Shown: positions 1-8,455 of the stretch, piece by piece | How positions within the stretch are numbered: the first letter of the stretch is position 1 | Layout: every line of letters starts with the position of its first letter | Assembly (NCBI GenBank): GCA_964538375.1 | Contig: CAZIFQ010000003.1 | Location: 124,001 to 188,000, forward strand | DNA length: 64,000 nucleotides | Reading direction: 5' to 3' | Source of the DNA: JAUUZQ01 sp964538375 | Lineage (GTDB): Bacteria; Bacteroidota; Bacteroidia; Bacteroidales; GCA-2748055 | The notes under the pieces: model-generated | Told to the model about the DNA's origin: nothing | The model's database searches: none | The model's input: only the letters and a program-made list of their open reading frames with translations | Made by a program: the position numbers and the translations under genes

Positions 1-14
1 GTAAAAATTAAATT

Positions 15-377
15 ATGTTGAATCAGTACGAAACCGTTTTCATTGCAACTCCCGTTTTATCTGAGAACCAGATGAAGGAAGCGGTAGAAAAATTCAAGGG
101 CATCGTCACTGCCAATGGTGGTGAAATTGTCTATGAGGAGAGCTGGGGCCTTAAAAAATTGGCCTATCCCATCCAGAAGAAATCCACAGGATTTTATCAC
201 TTAACTGAATTTAGAGCGCCCGGCGCGTCTTTAGAAAAACTGGAAACAGAATTTCGCCGTGACGAGAGAATTCTTCGCTTTCTCACTATGAAAATGGATA
301 AATATGCAGTTGCATATGCAGAGAAGAAGAGAGCTAGAAAAGTAGCAGAGTCAAACGAAAAAGTAAAGGAGGACTAA
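15..377 (+). CDS. rpsF: 30S ribosomal protein S6
   Basis: This 120-residue protein is the S6 component of the small ribosomal subunit, which binds 16S rRNA as a pair with S18. The N-terminal NQYETVFI and the central GLKKLAYPIQKKSTGFY and RRDERILRFL stretches are the usual S6 core. A Lys/Glu-rich tail follows the core, as is common in Bacteroidota. It is the first gene of an S6-S18-L9 cluster, and only 3 bases separate its stop from rpsR. AAAGGAGGAC at its 3' end is a good Shine-Dalgarno sequence for rpsR. The operon promoter lies upstream of the window. The identity is secure. Confidence 0.97.
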   Translation: MLNQYETVFIATPVLSENQMKEAVEKFKGIVTANGGEIVYEESWGLKKLAYPIQKKSTGFYHLTEFRAPGASLEKLETEFRRDERILRFLTMKMDKYAVAYAEKKRARKVAESNEKVKED

Positions 378-380
378 AAC

Positions 381-650
381 ATGGCACAAGGAAATTCAGA
401 AATCAGATATCTCACGCCTCCAACGGTAGAGATTAAAAAGAAGAAGTATTGCAGATTCAGAAAAAACAGGATTAAGTATATTGATTACAAAGATCCAGAG
501 TTTTTGAAAAGATTCCTTAATGAGCAGGGGAAAATTCTTCCCCGTCGTCTCACAGGGACTTCATTGAAATACCAGAGAAAAGTATCCGTGGCAATCAAAC
601 GTGCAAGACACCTTGCATTACTGCCATATGTAACAGATATGTTAAAATAA
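381..650 (+). CDS. rpsR: 30S ribosomal protein S18
   Basis: This 89-residue basic protein is S18, the partner of S6 on the small-subunit platform. The hallmarks are KKKYCRFRKNRIKYIDYKD near residues 20-38, then GKILPRRLTGTSLKYQRKV and the C-terminal AIKRARHLALLPY. Length and composition are normal for Bacteroidota. It sits between rpsF (3-base gap) and rplI (18-base gap), the conserved bacterial order, and is surely cotranscribed with both. No abnormality was seen. Confidence 0.98.
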   Translation: MAQGNSEIRYLTPPTVEIKKKKYCRFRKNRIKYIDYKDPEFLKRFLNEQGKILPRRLTGTSLKYQRKVSVAIKRARHLALLPYVTDMLK

Positions 651-668
651 ACAGCCGGAGGATAAATC

Positions 669-1115
669 ATGGAAATTATACTTAAACAAGATGTACCTAA
701 TTTAGGTCATAAGGACGACATCCTGACTGTTAAGAACGGATATGCGAGAAATTACCTAATTCCTAAGGGTTTTGCAATTAATGCGACAAAAACAAACCTG
801 AAGGTACACGAAGAGAACCTTCGTCAGCGTGCACATAAAGAGGAGCAATTGAAAGATTCTGCTCTTGAACTTGCTGAAAAGATGAAGGGTATCAAAATTA
901 TTATCGGGGCCAAAACGAGTACGAAAGGAAAGATTTTCGGTTCAGTAAATACAATTCAGTTAGCTGAAGAACTTGGAAAGAACGGATTTGAGATTGATCG
1001 TAAAGATATTTCAATCAAAGACGATCTGATCAAGGAAGTTGGAAGCTACAGTGCAACAGTAAGACTTCACAGAGAAGTAAGAATTGAGATTCCTTTCGAG
1101 ATCGTTTCGGAATAA
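669..1115 (+). CDS. rplI: 50S ribosomal protein L9
   Basis: This 148-residue protein is large-subunit protein L9. The N-terminal domain MEIILKQDVPNLGHKDDI...VKNGYARNYLIPKG is the conserved L9 signature (residues 1-35). It is followed by a long charged helix (about 45-75) and the C-terminal domain with GKIFGSV. It is the last gene of the S6-S18-L9 operon, and a strong intrinsic terminator begins about 30 bases after its stop. AGCCGGAGGA upstream is a plausible ribosome binding site. The length is normal. Confidence 0.98.
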   Translation: MEIILKQDVPNLGHKDDILTVKNGYARNYLIPKGFAINATKTNLKVHEENLRQRAHKEEQLKDSALELAEKMKGIKIIIGAKTSTKGKIFGSVNTIQLAEELGKNGFEIDRKDISIKDDLIKEVGSYSATVRLHREVRIEIPFEIVSE

Positions 1116-1139
1116 GCTCAATATTACAGAATAAGTTAA

Positions 1140-1174
1140 AAAAGAGGGTGGCTCAATGAGTCACCCTCTTTTTA
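1140..1174 (+). terminator. Intrinsic terminator of the rpsF-rpsR-rplI operon
   Basis: GAGGGTGGCTCAT pairs with ATGAGTCACCCTC through one G-U wobble. The hairpin is preceded by an A-run and followed by TTTTT. Position and strand fit termination of the ribosomal-protein operon. The flanking A- and T-runs could also let it act on the minus strand, where the convergent ridA gene ends nearby. Confidence 0.88.
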
Positions 1175-1213
1175 CTCGATCATTTTTTTTAGAATAATGC
1201 CTCTCTCCTATTC

Positions 1214-1594
1214 TTATTCCTTCGCGGCAATGGTTTCTATTTCTACCATCACACCCAGGGGTAACTCCTTGACTGCAAATGCTGCCCTGGCTGGCTGATC
1301 TTCCTTATAGTATGATGCATACACATCATTCATGGCTTTGAAATTTGCCATATCAGAGAGCAGACATGTTGATTTGATCACCTGGCTGAAGGTGTATCCG
1401 GCTTCATACAATATGGCGTTGATATTCTTCATTACCATCTCTGTTTGTTCCTGGATTCCTCCTTCTACGATCTTACCTGTTGCAGGGTCAATTGGAATTT
1501 GTCCGGAGATAAAGAGCATACCATTTGCTTCAACGGCTTGAGAATAGGGTCCAACAGCAGCAGGAGCTTTTTTTGTGTGAATTATTTTTTTCAT
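1214..1594 (-). CDS. ridA: RidA family (YjgF/YER057c/UK114) reactive intermediate deaminase
   Basis: This 126-residue protein hydrolyses reactive enamine/imine intermediates released by PLP enzymes such as threonine dehydratase. It is a cytosolic trimer in studied members. Visible family motifs are KAPAAVGPYSQAVEANGMLFISGQIPIDP near the N-terminus, NINAILYEAG in the middle, and the C-terminal RAAFAVKELPLGVMVEIE, whose Arg binds the substrate carboxylate. The length is typical. It is monocistronic, convergent with the ribosomal operon, and upstream of lptD on the same strand's downstream side. A near-consensus TATCTTTA box about 35 bases upstream could be its promoter. Confidence 0.95.
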   Translation of the reverse strand: MKKIIHTKKAPAAVGPYSQAVEANGMLFISGQIPIDPATGKIVEGGIQEQTEMVMKNINAILYEAGYTFSQVIKSTCLLSDMANFKAMNDVYASYYKEDQPARAAFAVKELPLGVMVEIETIAAKE

Positions 1595-1684
1595 TGTAAA
1601 TAAGATTATTATGATGTATGTGAAGTATAAAGATAAGGAAGTTTGGGGGTATTGTCAGCTCGGACTTGCTCTAAGAAGAATTCA

Positions 1685-4474
1685 TTAAAAATTATCCTGC
1701 CAGGACTTTCTCTTATTGTATTTCAAATCGGAAAGGATGTTTGATTTGGCATTAATTTGGAAATTGTAAGACTTATAATTTCCAAATGGAACAACGGATA
1801 TCCGCATCTCCCAACAGTGGAGATCCCTGTACAAGCTTATATTGGTAGTAGTAAATTTCTTACTATAAATATCATACCCGGTATTGAATCCGATCTTCCA
1901 TTTTGGAGTTAAACTAAGGTCTCCAGAGGCCCTTACTGTTTGAACAATACTCGATATATCCGTCTGTTTCCTATAACTGAAGGAATAATCCAGCTTAAGA
2001 GACCATGGCACATCAAAGTCAACATACTGCCCATAATAATCATCCGCGGCAGGATCATACTGGTTGCTATTATTTATGTTGTTTGTCTCATCAAAGGCAC
2101 TTGATGACAATGGATCATCAATGTCATCTTTATTGTCTTTATCTCCATCATCCTGCTTAGACTTAAATGAGATTCCAAGATTGACGCTGGCAGTGGTAAG
2201 TCGGACTAATTTACCCGTTTGGGCAAAATAGCTTTGGGTAGTTCTTGAACGTGTACTATCGTATCCGAATGGATCCATCGTTCCCCTGAAATTCAGTGAT
2301 AGTTTATTATTAAAGAGCCGCGTGTTTCCATTCATATTGATTGCACTCCACGAGGGAGCAAGAGAATCCCTGTTGAACAGGTTATAGTTTGTTGAAAAAT
2401 TGAAATTATCTAATAACTTAACTTTTGAAACCTCATCTATGGTATCATTCTTTGATCGAACTTTTGCTTCAAGGTTATTTTTCAGGGAGAGATTGATTGA
2501 TCCGGCAGCACCGTTAAATGTTGGCGTACCATATATCTGATCCTCATAGATGGAATAGGTTTCAAGTATGTTGTTATCATTAATTGTGTCTATCACATCC
2601 CTGTAATAGTCTGCTTGTATTCCTGTCATATCAGGAGTATAGGAAATACTTGCTGAAGGAGTCATCATATGCCTGATGGCTTCTAAGCGCCCGTCTCCTG
2701 TGAATTGATACATCCCATAAATTTTCGGCGAAACACCTGTACTAATTCTTGGCAGATAAGCTTGTGCGTAACTCAACCTGTTATGAATCGTATCCGATAC
2801 AACAGGAGTAAACACAGTCACTCCGTCGACTTCCTCCTCGGTATAGTCAGAAACAAATTTCTCAGTATAGCTGGAGTAGATTATTCCCTTATAACTAACA
2901 TTGGGAGTTATAGTCATACTTTGCAATGCAGCAACTTTCTTAAATGGCTTGATGTTCAAACTCAATGGAACCTCGTGCTTAAAACCATTGCTCATATCAT
3001 TCCACACTTCACTTGTAAACAGCATGGTATCAGTAGTCTTAATCCTGTTCTCACCGATACTGGAATAGCTTAGCTGGATATCTTCATACCATTTCTTAGG
3101 TCCTACCTTTTTCTTTCGCTCGAATGGCTTTATTCTTCCCATGTTTAATGACAATTTCGGAAGAGTCATATTCACGGCATTCGTATTGCTGTTTTGTGAA
3201 TGGTTTAAGGAGGCACTAAAATTGAAAGGACTATTGGGCCATGATTTTGAATATGAAACACTCGATTGTTTTGTATTCTGGACTACATTCTGAATATTCC
3301 TTGTATGGTTCTGGTCGTAGGATGAACTCGACAAATTTACACTTGCACGAAAGCTGCTGTTTGGACTGGCTTCCCTGGCCTGCGAATGGTTCCATCCAAT
3401 TGAATAGTCTTTTGAAACACTGTAAGCATCTTCGGCAATCTTATAGCCGGAGACATTATTGAAATACTGCACATTCACATTTCCATTAAACTTATATCGC
3501 AGTTTGTAATTACTGGCTGCCCTCACACCCCAGGTGCCATTAGAATAAATATCCCCTGTAATTCTCAGGTCCAAATACTCATTCAAGGCAAAATAATATC
3601 CTCCATCCCGCAAATAAAATCCTCGTCGCTCCTCTTCTCCATATTGTGGAATAAGTATGCCCGAAGTTTTTGTTTGCGAATTAGGAAAGAAACCAAAAGG
3701 AATACCAATTGGCAAAGGTATATCCTGGAAAACGAGGTATGCCGGACCGGAAATAATTTTGTCGCCCGGCATCGATATTCCTTTGGTGATAGCTACATAA
3801 AAATGTGGGTGCGGTGCATCACAAGTTGTATATTTCCCATTCTTAATGTGAATATGCCCGTTTTTCTGCATTTTTGTCTCTTCAGAATGCAGATAACCAC
3901 CCTCCTGCTCCGTTATTACTTCCTCAATAAAACCTCTTTTAGATTTAAAATTATACCTGAGCGAATTCGCCTCATAGCTATCGCCGCCATCAGAGAAGAT
4001 GGGTTTGTTCATAACTTTTCCAGTTGAATCCGGGAGTCCATACGCAAGTACTTCAGATTTATTCATCTCGTACTTTATATAATCAGATTCTAATTTAATC
4101 TCTCCATAGGTAATTATAGCTGAGCCATATAACTCGGCTGTACCACCATTCATCGAAAAGATAATCGAATCTGCTGCATCATAGTTAACTTCTGTAGTAA
4201 TAGCATCACCCAATCCGCCGGAAGTTTGTAATGTATCAGCAGCTATTGAATCTCCAGCCACAAGTGTCGTATCTTGTCCGGAGAAGAGAGAATCAACAGG
4301 CAAATTGGCATTAGACAAAAGATAGTCCTCATTGAATGCCTCGCCTGTATCTTCAATTAGCAAAGAATCATTCACTTGCATCAATAAGGAATCACTCTCC
4401 TGGGCAAGCAATATAGCACCTGTCAGAAGAGTTAGTAATATATTGATAACTATCTTTAGTTGGATATTTCCCAA
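1685..4474 (-). CDS. lptD: Putative LPS assembly outer membrane protein LptD
   Basis: The 929-residue protein has a hydrophobic signal segment near residues 8-25 ending ILLAQE. An OstA/LptA-like periplasmic beta domain spans about 90-230 and includes GGTAELYGSAIITYGEIKLES and a YTTCDAPHPHFYV segment. A long stretch rich in alternating aromatic strands follows, as expected for an outer-membrane barrel. This is the Bacteroidota form of LptD, which inserts LPS into the outer leaflet. The only start near the signal peptide is a TTG; no in-frame ATG exists upstream before the stop near 4535, so the exact start is uncertain. It is divergent from the amidase gene, and a TAGATTTG box at 4516-4523 probably drives it. 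Confidence 0.85.
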   Translation of the reverse strand: MGNIQLKIVINILLTLLTGAILLAQESDSLLMQVNDSLLIEDTGEAFNEDYLLSNANLPVDSLFSGQDTTLVAGDSIAADTLQTSGGLGDAITTEVNYDAADSIIFSMNGGTAELYGSAIITYGEIKLESDYIKYEMNKSEVLAYGLPDSTGKVMNKPIFSDGGDSYEANSLRYNFKSKRGFIEEVITEQEGGYLHSEETKMQKNGHIHIKNGKYTTCDAPHPHFYVAITKGISMPGDKIISGPAYLVFQDIPLPIGIPFGFFPNSQTKTSGILIPQYGEEERRGFYLRDGGYYFALNEYLDLRITGDIYSNGTWGVRAASNYKLRYKFNGNVNVQYFNNVSGYKIAEDAYSVSKDYSIGWNHSQAREASPNSSFRASVNLSSSSYDQNHTRNIQNVVQNTKQSSVSYSKSWPNSPFNFSASLNHSQNSNTNAVNMTLPKLSLNMGRIKPFERKKKVGPKKWYEDIQLSYSSIGENRIKTTDTMLFTSEVWNDMSNGFKHEVPLSLNIKPFKKVAALQSMTITPNVSYKGIIYSSYTEKFVSDYTEEEVDGVTVFTPVVSDTIHNRLSYAQAYLPRISTGVSPKIYGMYQFTGDGRLEAIRHMMTPSASISYTPDMTGIQADYYRDVIDTINDNNILETYSIYEDQIYGTPTFNGAAGSINLSLKNNLEAKVRSKNDTIDEVSKVKLLDNFNFSTNYNLFNRDSLAPSWSAINMNGNTRLFNNKLSLNFRGTMDPFGYDSTRSRTTQSYFAQTGKLVRLTTASVNLGISFKSKQDDGDKDNKDDIDDPLSSSAFDETNNINNSNQYDPAADDYYGQYVDFDVPWSLKLDYSFSYRKQTDISSIVQTVRASGDLSLTPKWKIGFNTGYDIYSKKFTTTNISLYRDLHCWEMRISVVPFGNYKSYNFQINAKSNILSDLKYNKRKSWQDNF

Positions 4475-4488
4475 AGTGAATATTCTGT

Positions 4489-4523
4489 TAATTTTGTAAG
4501 CATCTGAAAAGTGTGCAAATCTA
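4489..4523. promoter_or_regulatory. Two facing promoters between lptD and the amidase gene
   Basis: On the plus strand TAATTTTG (4489-4496) matches the Bacteroidota -7 consensus TAnnTTTG and would start transcription about 40 bases before the amidase gene. On the minus strand TAGATTTG (4516-4523) matches the same consensus and would start about 35 bases before lptD. The boxes point at each other, so each polymerase must clear the other's promoter. The boxes are seen directly; activity is inferred. Confidence 0.5.
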
Positions 4524-4541
4524 ATGAAAATCCTTTAATTA

Positions 4542-5705
4542 ATGATACGCTCAGATTCATTGCCACTATATTTTAAACGCATTGCAGCTGTTTTTCTTAT
4601 CTGCATTGTAAGCTTTTTTATTTCTATTGGAAATGATGGAAATATTTCTCCTGAAGATCTTAAGAAATCAATAGATGTTGTTGTTATTGATGCCGGACAC
4701 GGCGGAAAAGATTCGGGGGCGATTGGAAAAAAAGGCAAAGAGAAGGATATTGCCTTAAGTATTGCATTGAAACTTGGGAAATATATTGAAGAGAACCTAC
4801 CAGATGTCAAGGTAGTATATACCCGTAAAACAGATGTGTTCATAGCACTGCATGAAAGGGCAAATATTGCCAACAGGAATGAAGCTGACCTGTTTATTTC
4901 GATTCATGTGAATGCCAACAAAAAGACAGCTCCAAGTGGCACATCATCACATGTTTTGGGCCTACATCGATCTGAAGAGAATATGGATGTAGCTATCAGG
5001 GAAAACTCTGTAATCATGCTGGAGGAGGATTATGAGACTACCTATGAGGGATTTGATCCTGAATCCCTTGAATCATACATCATCTTTTCATTGATGCAAA
5101 ATACTTATTTTAAGCAAAGTATTGAGTTTGCTTCTTATGTTCAGGATCAATTTAGGGAGAGGGCAAACAGAAAGGACCGCGGCGTAGTTCAACAAGGAAT
5201 ACTTGTGCTGGCCAGAACTGCAATGCCAGGTGCACTCATAGAGACTGGTTTTATCTCAAATCTCAAAGAAGAAGAATATCTCCTAACGCAAGATGGCCAG
5301 GAAATTATTGCCTCAGCTGTATACCGCGCTTTTAAACACTATAAGACAAGGATCGAAAAAAGCAGTAACTTTACAGCCCTGCCAGATCCAGAGCCGGAGC
5401 CGGAAACTGAAAAGGAATATAATGATGATATAGAGGCAGATAGTCAAATCTATTTCAGGGTGCAGATTGCTTCTTCCAAGAATAAGGTCAGCACTGATCC
5501 TGCTGCATTCAAGGGACATGCGGATGTTTCTATAATTGAACAGGGCCGATGGTTTAAATATACGCTTGGACAGAAACTCTCATACAATGAAGCATTAAAT
5601 AGGGCTAATGCAGTTAAAAATGAATTTCCCGGCTCCTTTATTATTGCAGTAAAGAATAATGAAATCATTCCGCTGAGTGAAGCACTGATTGAAATAAACA
5701 GGTAA
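4542..5705 (+). CDS. N-acetylmuramoyl-L-alanine amidase (Amidase_3 family)
   Basis: This 387-residue protein cleaves the bond between MurNAc and L-Ala in peptidoglycan, mainly during cell separation. A membrane/signal segment covers residues 12-30. The Amidase_3 zinc site is visible: DAGHGG with H53, E67 in KGKEKDIAL, and H122 in ISIHVNAN. The catalytic Glu is in ALIETGFISN near residue 240. After an acidic Pro/Glu linker (about 280-300) a C-terminal domain begins YFRVQIASS, which resembles a SPOR-type septal peptidoglycan-binding domain. Only one base separates its stop from the next gene, so both are in one operon. Confidence 0.93.
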   Translation: MIRSDSLPLYFKRIAAVFLICIVSFFISIGNDGNISPEDLKKSIDVVVIDAGHGGKDSGAIGKKGKEKDIALSIALKLGKYIEENLPDVKVVYTRKTDVFIALHERANIANRNEADLFISIHVNANKKTAPSGTSSHVLGLHRSEENMDVAIRENSVIMLEEDYETTYEGFDPESLESYIIFSLMQNTYFKQSIEFASYVQDQFRERANRKDRGVVQQGILVLARTAMPGALIETGFISNLKEEEYLLTQDGQEIIASAVYRAFKHYKTRIEKSSNFTALPDPEPEPETEKEYNDDIEADSQIYFRVQIASSKNKVSTDPAAFKGHADVSIIEQGRWFKYTLGQKLSYNEALNRANAVKNEFPGSFIIAVKNNEIIPLSEALIEINR

Positions 5706-5706
5706 G

Positions 5707-6627
5707 ATGAAAATATCCAGTGAAATAAAGATTGGTTTGGTTGGAATAGTAGCCCTGGTATTTGTTATTTGGGGCGTGAAATATTTACAGGGCACAAACA
5801 TACTGGACAGCAAACTCAGATATTATGCCAGCTATGAAAATGTGAATGGTTTAGAACCCGGCACTCCTGTATTGATGAAGGGCTATAAAGTTGGTGATGT
5901 AGCTGAAATAAAATTCTATCCGGAATTATCTCCTTCTTTTGCTGTGGCAATCGATATTGAGAAAAAGTACATGATAGGCATAGGAAGTATTGCTGAGATT
6001 TTTGCTGTAGATTATCTCGGATCAAAAGCCATCAGAATCATTTCTTCCGGAAAGGAAAATTATCACATTGCCAATGATACATTGGCTTCTGCTGTGATCC
6101 CGGATATGCTCTCTTCAGTCATGGAAGATATTTCTCCGGTGTTGCAAAACGTTAATAAGTTAAGTTCCACACTTGATTCTGTTGGGATTAACTTAAATGC
6201 CATTTTGAACGATCCTTCAACTCTTGGCACAATTAAAGATTTGAATAAAGTAGCAGTATCTCTGAAAACAAGTTTATCTGAAGATGGCAATATCACAGCA
6301 TCACTTGATAACCTTTCTGAAATCACTGCAAATCTCAGAAATCAGAATGAAGAAATAGCTGCCACTATTGCCAACCTTCACTCTGTAAGCAACGATTTCA
6401 ATACTGCAGATATAGACTCTATTCTGAATAATTTTGATCTTATTAGCCAGAACTTGAAAAACATTACGCAGCAAATTGAATCAGGTGAAGGCACCATGGG
6501 AAAATTGATTTATAATGACAGTCTTTATGATCATATTTCTTCACTGAGTGCAGATCTCGATTCCTTGATTATTGACATCATTGATCATCCTGAAAAATAT
6601 GTCCGATTTTCTGTGTTTGGGAAATAA
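5707..6627 (+). CDS. MlaD/MCE family phospholipid-transport protein
   Basis: This 306-residue protein has one N-terminal membrane helix (about residues 8-26, LVGIVALVFVIWGVKYLQG). A single MCE domain follows (about 38-112, with NGLEPGTPVLMKGYKVGDV and the YLGSKAIRI end). A long helical region rich in Asn/Leu/Ser continues to the C-terminus and contains GEGTMGKLIYND, a motif typical of MlaD-type proteins. MCE proteins form periplasmic hexamers that move phospholipids between membranes. The mlaE and mlaF partners are not in the window. It follows the amidase by one base, linking envelope maintenance to cell-wall cleavage. Confidence 0.9.
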   Translation: MKISSEIKIGLVGIVALVFVIWGVKYLQGTNILDSKLRYYASYENVNGLEPGTPVLMKGYKVGDVAEIKFYPELSPSFAVAIDIEKKYMIGIGSIAEIFAVDYLGSKAIRIISSGKENYHIANDTLASAVIPDMLSSVMEDISPVLQNVNKLSSTLDSVGINLNAILNDPSTLGTIKDLNKVAVSLKTSLSEDGNITASLDNLSEITANLRNQNEEIAATIANLHSVSNDFNTADIDSILNNFDLISQNLKNITQQIESGEGTMGKLIYNDSLYDHISSLSADLDSLIIDIIDHPEKYVRFSVFGK

Positions 6628-6983
6628 TTTCCTATACTTTTGGTGGAAATGCGAAGAATCTGATTTTTTGTTTTGACAACAGTGATGATTTTTATGACGA
6701 ATGACATACTTAATTTTGCATGAAATCTAAAGCAACAATTTAATTATCACTCCTAAATGATTAATAAACAAATTCTTAAGATCGAAATACACTAAAAGCT
6801 TGATATTTAACTACTTGCAATTTTATTGAATTTTTTCTCTTACTTAAACTGTTGACCTTAAATCCAATATAAAATAATTGAGAAATTCAAGTGCCAATAC
6901 CCTTTTTTTATTACTTTTTTTTCACAATCTTTGTTCTACTTACATCGAACCCTCAATTTCTCAATTTAAAACGAACTTTCATA
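6628..6983. other. AT-rich dnaA upstream region
   Basis: No gene was found in this 356-base stretch. It holds a TAATTTTGCA box at 6711-6718 that matches the Bacteroidota -7 element and could start a dnaA transcript with a leader of about 265 bases. I saw no TTATnCACA DnaA boxes, so an origin is not supported. An in-frame extension of dnaA reaches back to 6891 but encodes a poorly conserved Phe-rich stretch. Confidence 0.5.
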
Positions 6984-8405
6984 ATGCACGAACGCGTCTG
7001 GAAGAACTGTCTAAACATTATCAAGGACAATGTGCCCTCAATTAGCTTTCGAACCTGGTTTGAGCCTATTGTTCCTCTAAAGTTAGAAGAAGATGTGTTA
7101 ACCATACAGGTGCCCAGTCCTTTCTTTTATGAGTATCTTGAAGAGCAGTACATAGATATACTGAGAAAAGTACTTTTAAAAGAGCTAGGAGAAAATGCAA
7201 AACTGGAGTACAATGTGGTTATGCAGAACAATAGCTATAATAATAATAAACCCTATACTGTTAAGTTTCCAGCAAAAAATAGTAAGGAAATTAAAAACAA
7301 ACCTATAGCAATTCCTCTCGACACAAGTGAACAATCAATAAAGAATCCATTTATTATTCCCGGCATAAAGAAGATGGACATTGATCCACGCTTGAATCCC
7401 GGAAACTCATTCGATAATTTTATAGAAGGAGAATGTAACAGGTTGGCACGCTCTGCCGGCTATGCAGTTGCGAACAATCCAGGTGGTACCGCTTTTAATC
7501 CCCTGTTAATTTATGGAGATAGTGGTTTAGGAAAAACACACCTGGCCCAGGCCATTGGGATTGAGGTAAAAAATCATTTTCCAGACAAGACTGTCCTTTA
7601 TGTAAATGCCAACAAGTTCCAAACGCAATTTGTAGATGCTATCCGTAACAACAATAAAAATGATTTCCTTCATTTTTACCAGATGATCGATGTGCTTATC
7701 ATTGATGATGTACACGAATTTGCAGGCAAGGAGAAGACCCAGGATACTTTCTTCCATATCTTCAATCACCTGCACCAAAGCGGTAAACAACTGGTTCTTA
7801 CTTCAGACAAGCCACCTGTTGAATTGCAGGGACTTGAGCAGAGATTAATCAGCAGGTTCAAATGGGGACTGTCAGCTGACTTGCAATCGCCTGATTATGA
7901 GACTCGTATTGCTATACTAAAAAGAAAGACCTACAATGATGGCATTGAAATGCCTGATGATGTACTTGAATATATTGCCACTCACATTACCGATAATGTC
8001 CGCGAACTTGAGGGTGCATTGATTTCTCTTCTTGCGCAGTCAACCCTGAATAAAAAAGAGATTACACTGGATCTTGCCAAGGATATGATTGATAAACTTA
8101 TCAAGAATACCAAGAAGGAAATTTCGATTGACTATATCCAGAAAATCGTTTGCAGTTATTATAGCATTGGATTGGAACAACTTCAGTCCAAAACACGGAA
8201 GAGAGAAATTGTTCAGGCAAGACAGGTTGCTATGTTTTTCTCAAAGAGCTTAACAAAATCTTCGCTTGCAACTATTGGATCACAAATTGGCGGAAAAGAT
8301 CATGCTACAGTTTTACATGCTTGTAAAACAGTGAATAATTTAATCGAGACTGATAAACGTTTTCGAATACAGGTCGATGAGATTGAAAAGAAACTAAAAA
8401 TGTAA
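6984..8405 (+). CDS. dnaA: Chromosomal replication initiator protein DnaA
   Basis: This 473-residue initiator melts the replication origin and loads helicase. The start at MHERVWKNCL is chosen because family members begin there; an upstream ATG at 6891 would add a 31-residue Phe-rich tail. Domain I covers about residues 1-85 (ISFRTWFEPI). The AAA+ domain carries Walker A GDSGLGKTH (about 178-186) and Walker B VLIIDDVH (about 236-243). The C-terminal domain IV has the DnaA signature GGKDHATVLHACKTVNNL. The length is normal. dnaN and recF are not adjacent, which is common in this phylum. A strong terminator follows. Confidence 0.98.
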   Translation: MHERVWKNCLNIIKDNVPSISFRTWFEPIVPLKLEEDVLTIQVPSPFFYEYLEEQYIDILRKVLLKELGENAKLEYNVVMQNNSYNNNKPYTVKFPAKNSKEIKNKPIAIPLDTSEQSIKNPFIIPGIKKMDIDPRLNPGNSFDNFIEGECNRLARSAGYAVANNPGGTAFNPLLIYGDSGLGKTHLAQAIGIEVKNHFPDKTVLYVNANKFQTQFVDAIRNNNKNDFLHFYQMIDVLIIDDVHEFAGKEKTQDTFFHIFNHLHQSGKQLVLTSDKPPVELQGLEQRLISRFKWGLSADLQSPDYETRIAILKRKTYNDGIEMPDDVLEYIATHITDNVRELEGALISLLAQSTLNKKEITLDLAKDMIDKLIKNTKKEISIDYIQKIVCSYYSIGLEQLQSKTRKREIVQARQVAMFFSKSLTKSSLATIGSQIGGKDHATVLHACKTVNNLIETDKRFRIQVDEIEKKLKM

Positions 8406-8410
8406 AAAAC

Positions 8411-8444
8411 AAAACAGGTTCACAATTTGAACCTGTTTTTTTTA
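8411..8444 (+). terminator. Intrinsic terminator after dnaA
   Basis: ACAGGTTC (8414-8421) and GAACCTGT (8429-8436) form a perfect 8-bp stem, extended by A-T pairs, with a 7-base loop, followed by eight T residues. It lies directly after the dnaA stop and before the EamA gene. Confidence 0.92.
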
Positions 8445-8455
8445 TCTGAATAAAT

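Noticed and set aside
4535..4873. Long antisense frame over the amidase gene
   Set aside because: The amidase zinc motifs on the other strand are complete; the antisense product has no motif.
6891..6983. In-frame 31-residue extension of DnaA
   Set aside because: It is Phe-rich, unlike any DnaA N-terminus; the family starts at the motif beginning MHERVWKN.
6628..6983. Replication origin beside dnaA
   Set aside because: No cluster of TTATnCACA boxes was seen, and dnaN is absent; proximity to dnaA alone is not evidence in this phylum.
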